DNA from: Toxoplasma gondii ME49
Lineage: Eukaryota > Apicomplexa > Conoidasida > Eucoccidiorida > Sarcocystidae
Reading direction: 5' to 3'
NCBI RefSeq assembly: GCF_000006565.2
Contig: NC_031478.1
Location: 2,897,874-2,961,873, forward strand
Length of the DNA stretch: 64,000 bases
Under the pieces are notes generated by a model that did no database searches, was not told where the DNA came from, and worked only from the letters and a program-made list of their open reading frames with translations. A program made the position numbers and the translations under genes. This document shows positions 20,401-32,410 of this stretch, piece by piece. Every line of letters begins with the position of its first letter. The stretch's first letter is position 1.

Positions 20401-23400
20401 CCGCAACAGCAGAAAGAAAAGGCCACAATCCGGTTGCAGCCACACCCAAGGCGCTGTCATCAAATAGATCGATATGCTCGACAGCTTTCGGTGGCGGCGG
20501 TGGCGGAGGAGGACGAATTCCCGCTTCAGAGACCTCTGCCATCATCGTGAAGTTCTCAGCTGTCTTACGCATGCCCCGCCTCTTCATTCCCATGTCTTTG
20601 CGTGTCACTATGTTCTCTTTCTGAAGCGATGTTGACTGCAGGTACGTCTGAGGAGATTCCACCTGTGACGCAGTAGCGCATGCAGTCTTATCGCCACCAA
20701 CCTCCGTCGTCCCTCGACATACTTGCGTGACCGTTTCTTTCCCACAACCACCTAAGAATGAACAGTCGACCTGCTTCTGGGTTGTCAACGTGGTCACTGT
20801 TGCACAGCTGTAGCGGTCATCGGCCACAAATGGACGCTCCTGTTTCCACCCCGACACTGCACGGTTCCTGTTTTGAACGATCATACTGACTAGCGACGTT
20901 GGGTAAGAACCGCTCACTGCTTTTCCGTTCCTGCAGCCCGCAAAAGCGCCGGATCCTCTCTTCCGTCCTTTCCGCGTACCCGTGGTGCCATGCTTGGAAC
21001 CTCCCTCGGAAGGCAGCCGGACTCTGCCCTTATCTGTACGAGTGCTATCATGCACAGGGATTTCGACCTTGTTGCTTCCAGCTTCCTGGATATTTTCGTT
21101 ACCAGAGTATTTCCTCCGTTCTGGACTTTCCAATCTGTTCGCAGAAGAGTGGATGCGTGATTCGAAGCTTCCGAGACAGTATTGTCGTCTGGTCGCGGGA
21201 TCCGGCTGCTCATACGAAGTGCGCTGCTTGTAGTCTTGTTCGGTTCCTCTTGAAGTAGGGAAGACTGTTTCATATTGATGTCCCTGCGAGGGTGCGGACG
21301 TGATCGAATTACTGAGCAGGTCCTGCTGACGGGTGAGAGATTCTAGAGTGGATGACGCAAACACTCTTCGGTTATCTTCAGTACGGACGCCAGTTCCGTT
21401 GCTTGTTCCATTGCGCTCGTCCTCCAGGTCCTTCCCCGTAAACAACTTCCAATCATTTGTATCGCTGTTTTTCGCAGAGTCTAAATTGCCAGTTCCCGAC
21501 CCCATACCCATGCACACCTCCTCTTCTTTTTTGAAATCCCTGCAGCCGGATCCTGCAGCTAAGCTGCGAAAGAAAAGCAGCTCGTACATTCCGTGAGCGT
21601 GGTTGCATGTCTCTGGATGTAAACACGCTCCGGCCTTCCAGTTGCGGCACATGTTTGTTTTGTAAAAAGCGACGGTGTGGCGCAGCTCATTCCGACTGTG
21701 CGCGAAGGAACAGGCGTCACCTGGAGAAAACCGAAGTAGAGCATGTTAAAATGACATCAGTACAAGTCACGCCTGGTGCGGCTGTCGGTCTGGAACAAAG
21801 CCTTGAAGTATCGATGCGCTCGGACGTGAAATAAACAACCTCGGACAACTGGTATCTTGCTACCCAGCGGCCACTCGCGTTCCCCACTTACGAGAGAGAA
21901 AATGCGACACTACACAAAACGTACACATGCCAAAAAGCGACTATCCTTGGCCATTGCTCGACACCCCAACTGAATATGAGTTTCACATGTGCGAAATAGA
22001 CGTGCAAGCAAGCTTTGTGTGCCTTTGAGGAACAAGTGAAGCACATGCTAGGATTGGCTCAACGACCAGGCTATGCGCTGGGAAAAAAGCAGAGCATCCC
22101 ATGGATCCTCATCAGTGTATTCACAAGGCTTATCGTTCTCGTCCTTTAGCAAACATTGCCACATTGTACAGAAAACAGTTATCTTACCGTTTGGGCACAA
22201 GATCCCTGCCTTCACGCTGGCGCATATCTTCGTTTTGTCGAGTTTCGGAGGTGTGCGGAGTTCCCGCTTGCTGTGGGCGAAGCTACAACGCTTGTCGAGT
22301 CGGCAACGACCACGGATCGCATGGGGGCACATCTGCGTCTTGTAAAACACAGAACGGCGGTCAGCCAAGATTGTTGAGGTCAAAGGAACACGCGGAGGTG
22401 CAGGATCCGACGCGGTTTGCTTATCAGCTTCTTTCCGTCGCACTGAATCGGAGAGGCTATCACGGCTAACCATTGGTAGCCCACACTCATCCTCGCCTCT
22501 ACAACTGGTGGTGGATCCCTCTGATATAGGAATTTGTCCAGCGCGTTCAGTGAGCTGACACGCGGATTCCTCACTTTCACTCCACTTGGCACGAAGAGGT
22601 GAGCTGTGGAAAGTTTTATACGTTGGGCGTTCCGTGAATGGAGGCGGACCTATGGACAACAGTCGCTCCGGAGAGGTGATGTTTTGTCCCTGAGGTGACG
22701 ACAATGCTGTTTTCTGTTCGTTGGTCTCGTGGCCCGATGGTATGGGCGGACTGTACACAGTGAATATGGACCCGACGTTTCTGTCAGACGCTGTCGGCGA
22801 AAATACCTTGGGCACTGTCGACGTTGCATTCGACGTTCCCTGTCTACTGGCGTTTGCGGAATCTGCACGCGTTTCCTTAGACGCCGAACGTATCTCTGGC
22901 ATTTGGTTAAGTTGGCGTGCCGGTGTCGCTATGCATTGCTGGGCCGGAGGTGAGCGCGGCGGTATCACGTTGAAGGTACGCCTTTCGGCATCGCGTTCAC
23001 GATCCACTTCCTCACCGTGTGCTGCCGGCTTTGGGAACCGCCCAGGTCCCTCCTCAGTCGTCCGCGACTCAGCTCCCAACAAACGACCAACTACGTCACC
23101 GTCAGTTCTCATCTGCTCACGCATGCGAGCCGAAGGCTCGACGGGACAATTTTTAGCGTGCAAGGCATCTAGAGAACGAAACCTGACGGCCACGGTCGCT
23201 GCAAGGAGTCGCGGAATGGGCTGTGACATGTGCTGCTCAACCGACGAAGCAGATGTTGACCTCGACGGCAGTGTGAATGCTTCGCGAGCTTCCGTGCAAC
23301 ACCTTTCCGGATTCGCCCCTCCGGTTGCGGCTGGGTCCGCCATTTGTTCAGGGTATGTTATAGCCGTATCTGGACTTTTCAGAAGCGTAGGAATGGATCG

Positions 23401-23757
23401 CTCGTTCGGGTCGTCTTTTGCATCACTCATTCCCTTTCGCGAAGCTACCACAAGATCGGTGCAGGTGGTCAACATTCGTACCGTTGCCGAGTCCGAGTTC
23501 TCTTCGGTTGACGCTCGAGCATTCCCCTGTCGAGTCCTTGTGTCTGCAAGTCTCCAAGGCGTTCGAGATGTGGCAATTTCTCCTTGCTCTTGCTGTAGCA
23601 CGACTCCATCTTTGTTTGGCGTGTAGCTTCCCGTCCGACCGTCTCCGCTCTCATTCTTTGTCTCTGATGACGTCGCAACCACTTTGCCGCCTTCGAGCAC
23701 AGCTGCAGCTGCCTCGCCCGTAAGGTGCATATTCGGTTCTCCACTACTTTTCATCAT
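17486..23757 (-). CDS. Large protein with three CCCH zinc fingers
   Basis: Two exons: 23757-22188 (donor AACG|GTAAGA, phase 1) and 21720-17486 (acceptor TTTTCTCCAG). Together they encode 1,934 residues. The frame is open from a GTG at 23775; the first ATG pair is at 23757. Finger 1 is C477-x7-C485-x5-C491-x3-H495. Finger 2 is C512-x8-C521-x5-C527-x3-H531 and is completed only by splicing, with Gly524 spanning the junction. Finger 3 is C548-x7-C556-x5-C562-x3-H566, preceded by the typical FYKT lead. Such tandem fingers usually bind single-stranded RNA, so a post-transcriptional role is likely. A run of eight prolines and a Leu/Gln-rich helix follow. The remaining C-terminal 1,000 or so residues are low-complexity, without recognised domains. 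The region 500 bases beyond its 3' end carries the tandem duplication. Confidence 0.88.
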
Positions 23758-26700
23758 CTCTGGTGAAGAAGTCACTCACAAGGTTACCAGGCGGTGGCCC
23801 ACGTGCAGCTGCTGCGTCAATGTCTCCCATACACGTGACTTAAGCAAACGTTCCGTCTTGTATTCGGAGCAATGGATAAACATCGCAGAGCTTACGCGGT
23901 ATTCGTCGCCCTGGACGGACAAGCACGGCGAGGGATCAGCGTGAAAGGGGCACTGCTCATTGACCTTATGGATGTTTCTACGGTCAAGCTGGTATGATGG
24001 AAATCAGGTCTAGTCCCTCCCTTCTAGCGTCCATTATGTCACCGGACTTCACAGGTATGCATGAGCTGGAGTCGGTACAGCTAGTTGCTCGGTTGCTTAG
24101 CGGGGCACCTGGAACCTCAACTCTCTCATAACTGCACTGGTGATACCAGGCACATCGAAGCAGCAGCTTTTCGCCCACTAACAGAACCACAACGCATCAA
24201 GTACGCCTGTGGGGACTCGTTGCTGCATATGGTAATGGTTCACAGACAAGTCTGCAGGTTTACCTATCTGAGCATCTTTTTCAGATTGTATCCACAGGGT
24301 GTTCAGAAGAGGAGGCTGGCTGCTAGCATCCAGTGCTATCCACACCCTCCCTCCATCCAGATGTCACAGATCCACGTCACATATGACAAAAGGGGAGTCG
24401 TCCACAATCCGTTTTAAAGTCGCGACACACACGTTAACGGAAGAAATGCAAAAACGCTAAAGCAGGCATCCGCTCGTGACAGCTACATCCGTCTCAAACG
24501 ACGACCGCAACGGTCACGAACAAACCGGTGACCATTCTGCTGTGTCACACATCATGTCGGTCACCCAAAACCAAAAACCCATGAATTGTAGAGCGAACGG
24601 GGAAATTAAGCTCTACTACAGCATAATCTTCAAGGATCAATGGGAATCTCTTCAGCGCAGGGAAGAGACACACTATCACAGCACCTGCATTATTTGACGA
24701 CCCACAGATTACGTAGATAGTTGCGTTGACAGAGGCCTTCCCCGAGGCCCTGCCCGGGTCGTGGATAGCCCCTCTTATCTGCCTCAATCCTGAACCGACG
24801 GCACTACACGATGATAACATGGTAACCCTAAACCACAAATCGCGTGCCCTTAACCCTACGAAGAAAGGTTTACACAGAGGCGGATAACCCATACGGGCCT
24901 TGAATGAAACTGGCTGCTCGTCCCTTACTTGCACCTTCATACCATTGGGGGACAGTTGTCTCCGGCTAGCCACAACGCCCGGTTACACAGCGGTGATGCT
25001 AGCTGGTCCGCTCTGCCGCCAGTCCGGTTGGCCACTGGTCATGCGAAGTTGAACTTCAACTGCCTCAGACATCATCAGCGAAGGAAACTAGCACACTTGA
25101 AGCTCAGCGCAACAACACATCCCGAGCAATCGGAAAGAGCCCTACACCGCTTCACAAATACGGAGATAGAAAACGACTACTCAAGGAACTGGATGCGAAT
25201 GCGACACACAAACCACTTCCAGACAGCAGTGGCACGCCATTGGCCACGACGCGCCCCGTTTGCCGTTGACCACTCACTTATCTCCAACCCTCGAGACGTC
25301 CTCGTTCTCCCAATGTGTACAAATTTATGGACACACCTTAAATGATTGCTATGCAGATGAGGCAACTCAATCATCACAGTCCACGCAATGCACCATCAAA
25401 GTGGCTAAAGAATGCCAAGCAACGGAAGCGTCGGATACTTCGCGCCTGCAACAGTGGAGCCCGTAAGGAGAATACCGGTGGTCGATCTGTGGTTTTATAC
25501 TGAGAAACACGTCCTTTCCCTACAAAGACGATTGCAGGAGCGTCTCCAACTTTCCTATGGTCTCGCCCTCACGACAGACTATTGGTCGACAAAATGAAGG
25601 CGACCAAGTCAAGTGACAATGGAGGCACTACCTCGTCCGGAAGCGACCCCGCAACAGCTCTGCTGCGTCGCGGCGACCTCAACGCCGGTTGTTGAAACAC
25701 GCCTCTGCGTCCCGCAGCAGCCGTCCGCGGCTCCAAGGTCACAACCGTTGAATTACGCGTACAAACCGTGGGCTAGCCGTGATTGCCCTCCTGGTTGAAG
25801 GCGTTGCCGTCCGCGGATGCGACAGTGATTAACACGATTCACCAAGGGGCATGTGTTACGGCTCGTGGATGCCAGAGGTTCCATGTAGCAACATCCAACA
25901 AATGACGCTTGTTGGACATGGAAACTGCCCTGATTAAATTGTTCAGATGCTGGCGTTGGCCGACTCAAACGCATTCCAGGGCTGTGGTGTGGGCCGTCCT
26001 GCAGCGAGGAGAAACTACTTCGTGTTACGCGACAGCCGAATGAACTATTAACAATTGTGGATGATCTTTACATAATAAATACTCCGGCTTGTTCGCTCAG
26101 CTGGCCCGCATGGTGGACCGGAATGAAGATTCGGAAGGAGGGAGGGCACTCTATGGGCTTCGAAACACGGGCTACTCTACTGCGAGTTCAAGATTGTGCT
26201 GTAAGTTGAAGACTGATCTTACACTGCACGTAAGCCCTGCTGGCCGAAATGCTCATCGAAGATGGTGTTTAGGCGCAAAAGCGGATGCACGACAGCAGTG
26301 CTGCTTGACAGCGCAGTTGGCACATCCTCGAGGGCCCTTGAATGGAATACGGTGTGCAGTGACGGTTTCTGCGTTGAGGGCCGTGGGACAATAGCTGTAA
26401 TTGCAAACAGCTCTGGCCACTGCAGTTACTGCGTACTCTGCTGGTCGCTCTATCTGACAGCTTGATTAAAAGGTTCAGTCACTTTACGAAGTTCTTAATG
26501 CATTACAAACGTGTCTTTTGCCGCTGTCATGCGGCACAGATGCTTCGCCGGAACATATTTCAAAAGAACGGCTCTGTGTGGTAACGCTTCGGCCGTTACT
26601 AACGGCTGTGTCACCACTTCCATCAGCGAACTACCCGTACCCCGCCACAGACGGACTGGAGGAAGGGGAAGGAAGCTCATGCAGTCATACGTGCATATAT

Positions 26701-28263
26701 TCCAGATTAAGAAGAGCCTGGATCTACCCAAGCAGTATGTTTATATGGTAGCCATATGATGCGAACCCCTCATGTCGTCCAGGGAGCCCGAATTTCGTCC
26801 CCCTGCACGCCTGATCCCACTGGTACGCATGGCTGTCCTTGAAAGTGTCGGTAAATGACGAAAAGCGGCATTCATGATATACGAAGTGAGTTACGAACAT
26901 GCCCACGCGGGATGGCAAGACATAGAGATGAGAGGAAAAGAGGATGCACACCAGCACTGTTTAGCAGCTTCAGATCTGCTAAAGAATCGTTCCTGCCCAG
27001 CCGCATCCCTACGAACGGCTGAGATGGAGAGGCGTACGCTTCTCCAAAGCGCCAGATATGATGCTTCTGGATATCAAAAAACCTACGGCCAGCGCACTTT
27101 TAGTTTTCCAGATAACTTTGAAATGATTTCTAGTGACAAGAAAGCCCGCCTACGCCAGGCCTGAACCGTCAACCTGGCGCGACAGACAAACACCTGGATA
27201 CCTGTTGTGGGGGGCCAAACCAGAACCCAGTTATTTACAAACGCGGAGCCCACTTGTTTTGTGTTAACGGGGCCCTGCGTTGACATTCCCCGTTGGACAA
27301 CGATTTTGTCTATGTGTCGAAAGCTCAGGAATACCCACGGCCGCATTCACTGGACACAAGTACACACGGCCCTGTAGGCCGTGAACGTGCGCGCTCCACC
27401 GAGCTGCGCTCCCTATATGGGTGTCCGAGACAGCCGGAATAGAAACAAAATGAGGGCCGAATCTGGCGGGTAGTATGTTTTGAACGCCGTATTATAGAGG
27501 CGTCCTACCAAGGGTTCAGATGTTGGAGTACGAATTTGTCGTGGCCTTCTAAATTCTCGTTCAAACCTGATTGCCGAAAACATGCACATTGCAGAGGAGG
27601 ACTTGTGCCATAGCAGTAATACACAACGACCAGAAAGGAAGTCGTCTAGTGCTTTGTTTTCCTTCACGTAGGCTCCCGGCGCCGTTCACCTTCATACAGT
27701 CACGACGTCACTATGCAGGCTACCACAAAACGTTTGATTCGTTCAACACCACGCAAAGGTCCGAAGGTACGGGAACGGTGTAGTTGTCACAAATGACGAC
27801 AGGAATGCCAGCCACTGCTTTTACAGATATTCACGACGGAGGCTGCGATCTCAAATACCACTGGCTGTCTAGATAGAAGCTAGCATGCATCCCAGTTTGT
27901 AGAGGCCACGTGTCCAGCAGAGCCAAACTGCTCCGGAGCAAGTGAGAGATCATGTGTAACCGTGCCACGACGTCAGTTATGCCAGATGCAACTTCCACGC
28001 GCTTCTGCTGCACGCTATCGGTTCCAGACGATATCCTCGGTCTTCCAGAACATACGAATCATCTACGGAATCACTGGGCTGGTCACTCAGGCTTCCGATT
28101 AATCTTGAATCTCCTGACAGGCTAGTACCACCTACTCTGTCGCGCCACTTCTTGCGGCGATTGTAGGCCTCCAAACTTTGCCGCCTGAAGGCGTTCCATG
28201 TCATACTGCATGAGCTTTCGATAAGCCTCCTTGGTGTCGTCAACTTGACGCCAATCAAGGCGC
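23758..28263. other. Intergenic, no supported gene
   Basis: About 4.5 kb lies upstream of the CCCH start. Open frames are under 140 codons on either strand, without domains. A minus-strand stretch at 28122-28316 reads persuasively (FEFERLDWRQVDDTKEAYRK) but is out of phase with the adjacent membrane gene. It could be an alternative last exon. The rest holds nothing I can support. Confidence 0.35.
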
Positions 28264-31200
28264 TCAAATTCGAATTTCGTTGAGAGTAGTGCACGATCTC
28301 TGAAGCATGAAAACAAGGCAAAAATCCTTTTTGGGACACATCAGAAACGTATACAGCAATGACACGTAACACGCAAAATATTTCTCACGTGGATAGTCTG
28401 ACAGCGACAGTGCCTCACTGGAACACGCACAAAGGAGGCACGCAGCTGAGAACGTTGCGTGCTCGATAAGTGTTAAGACCATCGATGAAATAGAAAATAG
28501 GGTAAAAGCACATCGGAGAAAACCCGACAGAAACGGCTGAGGGGTTTCGAAACCTTCATAAAATACTTAAAAGGCCTTTGTCCTTACCATTAGACGATAG
28601 ACCTTTTGGAGAGTCACATCAACAGGATCGTCTACTCTGTAGAAATCTGGAAAGCCATTCCGCTGTTTTCTTGGTTGAACACTCAGACTGTAGAAGGGCT
28701 CCAGCCACGTATACTGCCCGAGCAACAACAGCGCGCTTCAAAAATACAAATAAAAACGTGACTTGCCTCTGATATGCAAAGACGACGAGCCCTTGTGTGA
28801 GACTCATAGCGATCGTGACCAGGCCAGCCTCCCTCATCGTAAACGAGAGCTTGGTCCCCACACTGCACGGAAACATCAGAAAACGCCCATAGACACATTT
28901 CCGCCATCGCCACACGGTTAAAAAAAAGCTCCTTACATGGTGTATCACAAAACCGGTCAAATGCTGAATGATATATACATGCAAACGGCACACCAGCTGA
29001 GAATACAAAGAGAATGAAGCGGCCAATGATGACATACGACGAAACGCTGTCATCTTCAGTCCACAGTCATGAGTGTTCCCTCGCAACGGATAATATAAAT
29101 CGAAAAGCGAAAGGTCTAGACGAGTGCAGTTGAGAGCCACACTGTCGAATGAAGCGAAAAAAGTGTCTTTGAACATCGCTACTGAAGCGGCAAAGTGGAC
29201 AGTGTCGCAGGAAGCCAGTAGTCAGCCACAGTCTTTAAAGTGAAACCCCTGATATCTTCTCGCCCCGAATGCGAAACAAATTTTCTCACACGTGAAAAAA
29301 AGCACCTACTTTGTGATGTTGAAGACAGCCATGAATCCAGCGGCGCAAAATATTATGATGATAGTACAGGACATCACGATACCCTGGAGCAGCAAGAGCA
29401 TACAGACAAGAAAAATGGGGTCGTGCTTTGCTTGCGTTACATGAGGAATTTATTCACAAAACGCCTGTAAACGCAGAGAAGAGAAGGCGAACGACGGTAC
29501 ACCAGAGACAGTTTCGCATGAAGTTACAATTCCGAGATTGGTACTTAGATCCTCCACGCGCCCTCTCTTTTGGCGCAGCTGCACAACCCGTGTCGCCACC
29601 GAAAAGCTACAGTTTCCCCCTCAGACATGCTCGCAGTCTCTAAGTGGTTACATCTTTCACATTCCAGCAGACAACAGACATGGTGCCTGTGTGACCACAA
29701 AAGACTCCCCCCATAAGCCCTGGTTTCTCGCATAGAAAGACCACCCGCTTCTCAGGTCCTCGACGTGCCCCCACTGCCGTTCGCTAGAGCTCGACCCTTT
29801 GCTCTGGATGGGAGATACACATTAAGTGGTGCCCAGCTCATGTGCTGAGAAAGATGATCGTGCGGTCCTCATAGTCTCTCATAGTTCCACCACGACGAGA
29901 GCTAAACATGTTTTGAAACCATTGGTCTCAGCGAAGAGAATGATACCCGGCGAAACATACCATGGCAAACTTGCAGTGGGCATAGTATGGATGGGAGTTA
30001 AACTCAGGATCGCCTTGCATTTTCGAGTACGTGACGAGGACTGCCAGCACACAGGGGCAGGCGATCATGACGAATCCAGTCTGACCACCACATACAGCGA
30101 CAAACATCAAGCTCACAAGAGCATTCACAAACAAAGAACGATCTCATTTGCACCGACATATACGCTATTTCCTAATGGGTGGTTGGGTTCGTGATACACC
30201 GGAACTGCCTATGATGCCGCTAACGACCGCGTCACAAATCGTGCGGTAGGCTGCATGGGTCAGCGGAAACGATATCAATGTACGAACAGCTTGTAACGGT
30301 TGCGCGCAATCAGAAACGACCCACGAAGAGAGAAAATCTACATTACTAAAAGTTTCTGTGTGAACCCCTGACTAGTCTGTCAGTATCGGCCTCCTGACGA
30401 CAAAAGATGAAGTGCAAAATATGCGGATATCCTGCATACCACCATGGCAACGATCATGAGTTTGAAAACGGAGCTACACAGCGTGGACGCGTCCACATCC
30501 GCGAATGTTGTCTTGTAGGCATCTTTCCACTCATAGCCTTCCAGGAGTGTGCTCTGGGGATCACAAGCAACACACATAACCGCCGAGCCGCAGTGGGAGC
30601 CGGTACATGATTCGCTGGTATCATAGATCATCGAAAGTACATGCACGTTCCGACTTCCAGACACGGACAGTGAGCTACTGCTGCAACGCTACATCCCTTA
30701 GTTGTATCTCCGTGGCCGGTAAACAGTAACAATGTCCCATCCGAATAGCTGAATGCAGAAATGGCGCCGTGTATGCCTATTTCGCAGTTGCGTTCCCCCA
30801 AAGAACGAAGTTGTTCATTTTTTTGATTGATGGAAGACTCGCGGAAAGTAAGAACGCCACCGAGAAGAGACACTCCGAAGAACTCCATACTGTCCTGTAC
30901 TCCGGAAAAGCACGATCACCTGAAGCATGTGTCGCACCATAGCCGTGAAGGCTTGCACAAGCGAAATACATGGTTGAACATGGGAACCAGCACTGAGAAC
31001 ACTTAACACCACCTTGACATCTACACTTCCACAGCATAGATGAGTTCTCCCGCCTTTGTCAAAGGATGAATCCTTTCTCACGAACGGTGGCCTTCGCGGT
31101 CACTGGAAGGTGCTGGGCGGATCTTACAGTGAAACACTCGGTGGACACGCTTCCTACCATATAAAACAACAGGCATGTTTGTTGCTGCGCTGTAGGTGCA

Positions 31201-32410
31201 GATTGAAGTGACAATGCCAGAGGGGATACCATAAAAGAAGGCGCTTTTTGCTGACAAACAGAGTGAAGTGACAGACGAGGCAGCTGGCACGGCACTGCAG
31301 AACGTTGGATGACACATCTAAAACGCAACGTGCGTTGCTGGCAGATACCACCAGGAATACCCGCCCTCGATGTGGAAAGCGACTGGAGCTATGCCGTGAA
31401 ACTCGAACACTGCCTACGTTGGTAGCGATTTCGCAGATGGTCTGTTGCGCAGGATTCCACCAGGTGTGCCAATCCTTGACCGGCTGAACGAAAAAAATTC
31501 CCCACGAAGAAGTGATTCCAGAAGTGCTCGCCTGCGAAAAGGGAACCACAACGTATGTGAATGAACAAGCATACGACGTTCACTCTCAAAAAAGGATCAA
31601 CACTACTGTAAACTAGCGATAGTCTTGCCAGAGACTTCATGTCGCGTTTCTCACTTCCTTCCAGAACTATCCAACCAGGTGGACAAGAAAACCCGTTCCA
31701 AACGCTCGTAGGGAACAACGAATTTTGAGAAAGAGACAGATGCAATCAAATCGATGCAGTCTTCGCCCCCCGGGGACATGAATCACCATGGACTGAACTT
31801 CTCCGATAGGGGGGAGGCGCTACTCCAAGCAACCACGGTACCACTAAAAGGTACTGGAGGCATGAGCGGTGTAAGAACTGTAGCGATACGGAAACGTTCA
31901 GCGTCTTCCTAAGCACCAACAAATGTGCGAAAAGTCAGCGTCTGCTCCAAGAATTCTGATTTTAGACCGAGCGTCCCAGCTCAATGAAAGCTGCGATAGA
32001 CCGCCTACAATGTGGTCGCAGCAAGCCACACTCGAGTAAAAGGCGTGTGAATGAACCCAAGACAAGTGGATCCGGGTTTTGCGGTCTCTCTTGCAGACGC
32101 CGACCACACAATTAGATACGAAAGGCCTACATTCATGTGGGCGAGGGACTGACGACTAACGGCCATGTCCGTTTACACAGAAACGCTTCAGTCAACGTGT
32201 GGCAAACGACGCAGTAAAAAGTCAGTGGTCGTAGGTAGTGACCGAGTGCAGAAATTTTCTTGGAAATGGGCAAGAGCGGGGACGCACCTCAAAGTATACC
32301 AGGAGAAAATTTGATATGATGATTGAAAAAAACGTGATAGCAACTCCAATCACCCGCAAATGGTGATTCTGCACATAGGGATTCGCGCCTAAAACGCTGA
32401 GGTTGATCAT
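28264..32410 (-). CDS. Multi-exon, multi-pass membrane protein, family unknown
   Basis: Twelve exons join with matching phase: 32410-32288, 31990-31917, 31531-31418, 31294-31128 (or 31158), 30899-30679, 30553-30440, 30080-29961, 29383-29310, 29181-29143, 28862-28767, 28687-28588, 28299-28264. The product is about 425 residues. Hydrophobic segments include VIGVAITFFSIIISNFLLVYF near the N-terminus, a helix around YGIPSGIVTSICTYSAATN, MEFFGVSLLGGVL, and a long one created by splicing (KLMIVAMV joined to TGFVMIACPCVLAVLV). Two more are GIVMSCTIIIIFCAAGFMAVF and GLVTIAMSLTQGLVVFAY. Six or seven spans suggest a transporter-like membrane protein, but I recognise no family. The tenth intron is of GC-AG type (CAGAG|GCAAGT) and only 79 bases long. 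The weakest joints are the acceptor at 30899, the donor at 31917 and the last exon. Exons upstream of 32410 cannot be excluded. Confidence 0.5.

Noticed and set aside
24821..24855. CCCTAAA-like units resembling telomere repeat
   Set aside because: Only one or two imperfect units, with no array.
28122..28316. Minus frame reading FEFERLDWRQVDDTKEAYRK
   Set aside because: Persuasive composition, but the preceding exon ends in phase 0 and the strong acceptor here needs phase 2. Kept only as a possible alternative last exon.
29961..30080. CPC motif suggesting a heavy-metal P-type ATPase
   Set aside because: The residues after CPC (VLAVLVTYSKMQG) do not follow the ATPase pattern, and no phosphorylation or ATP-binding motifs are present in the gene.
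30890..30919. Putative 30-base intron inside the membrane gene
   Set aside because: Too short to be spliced. Using the acceptor at 30900 gives a normal intron from 31157 or 31127 and keeps the frame.
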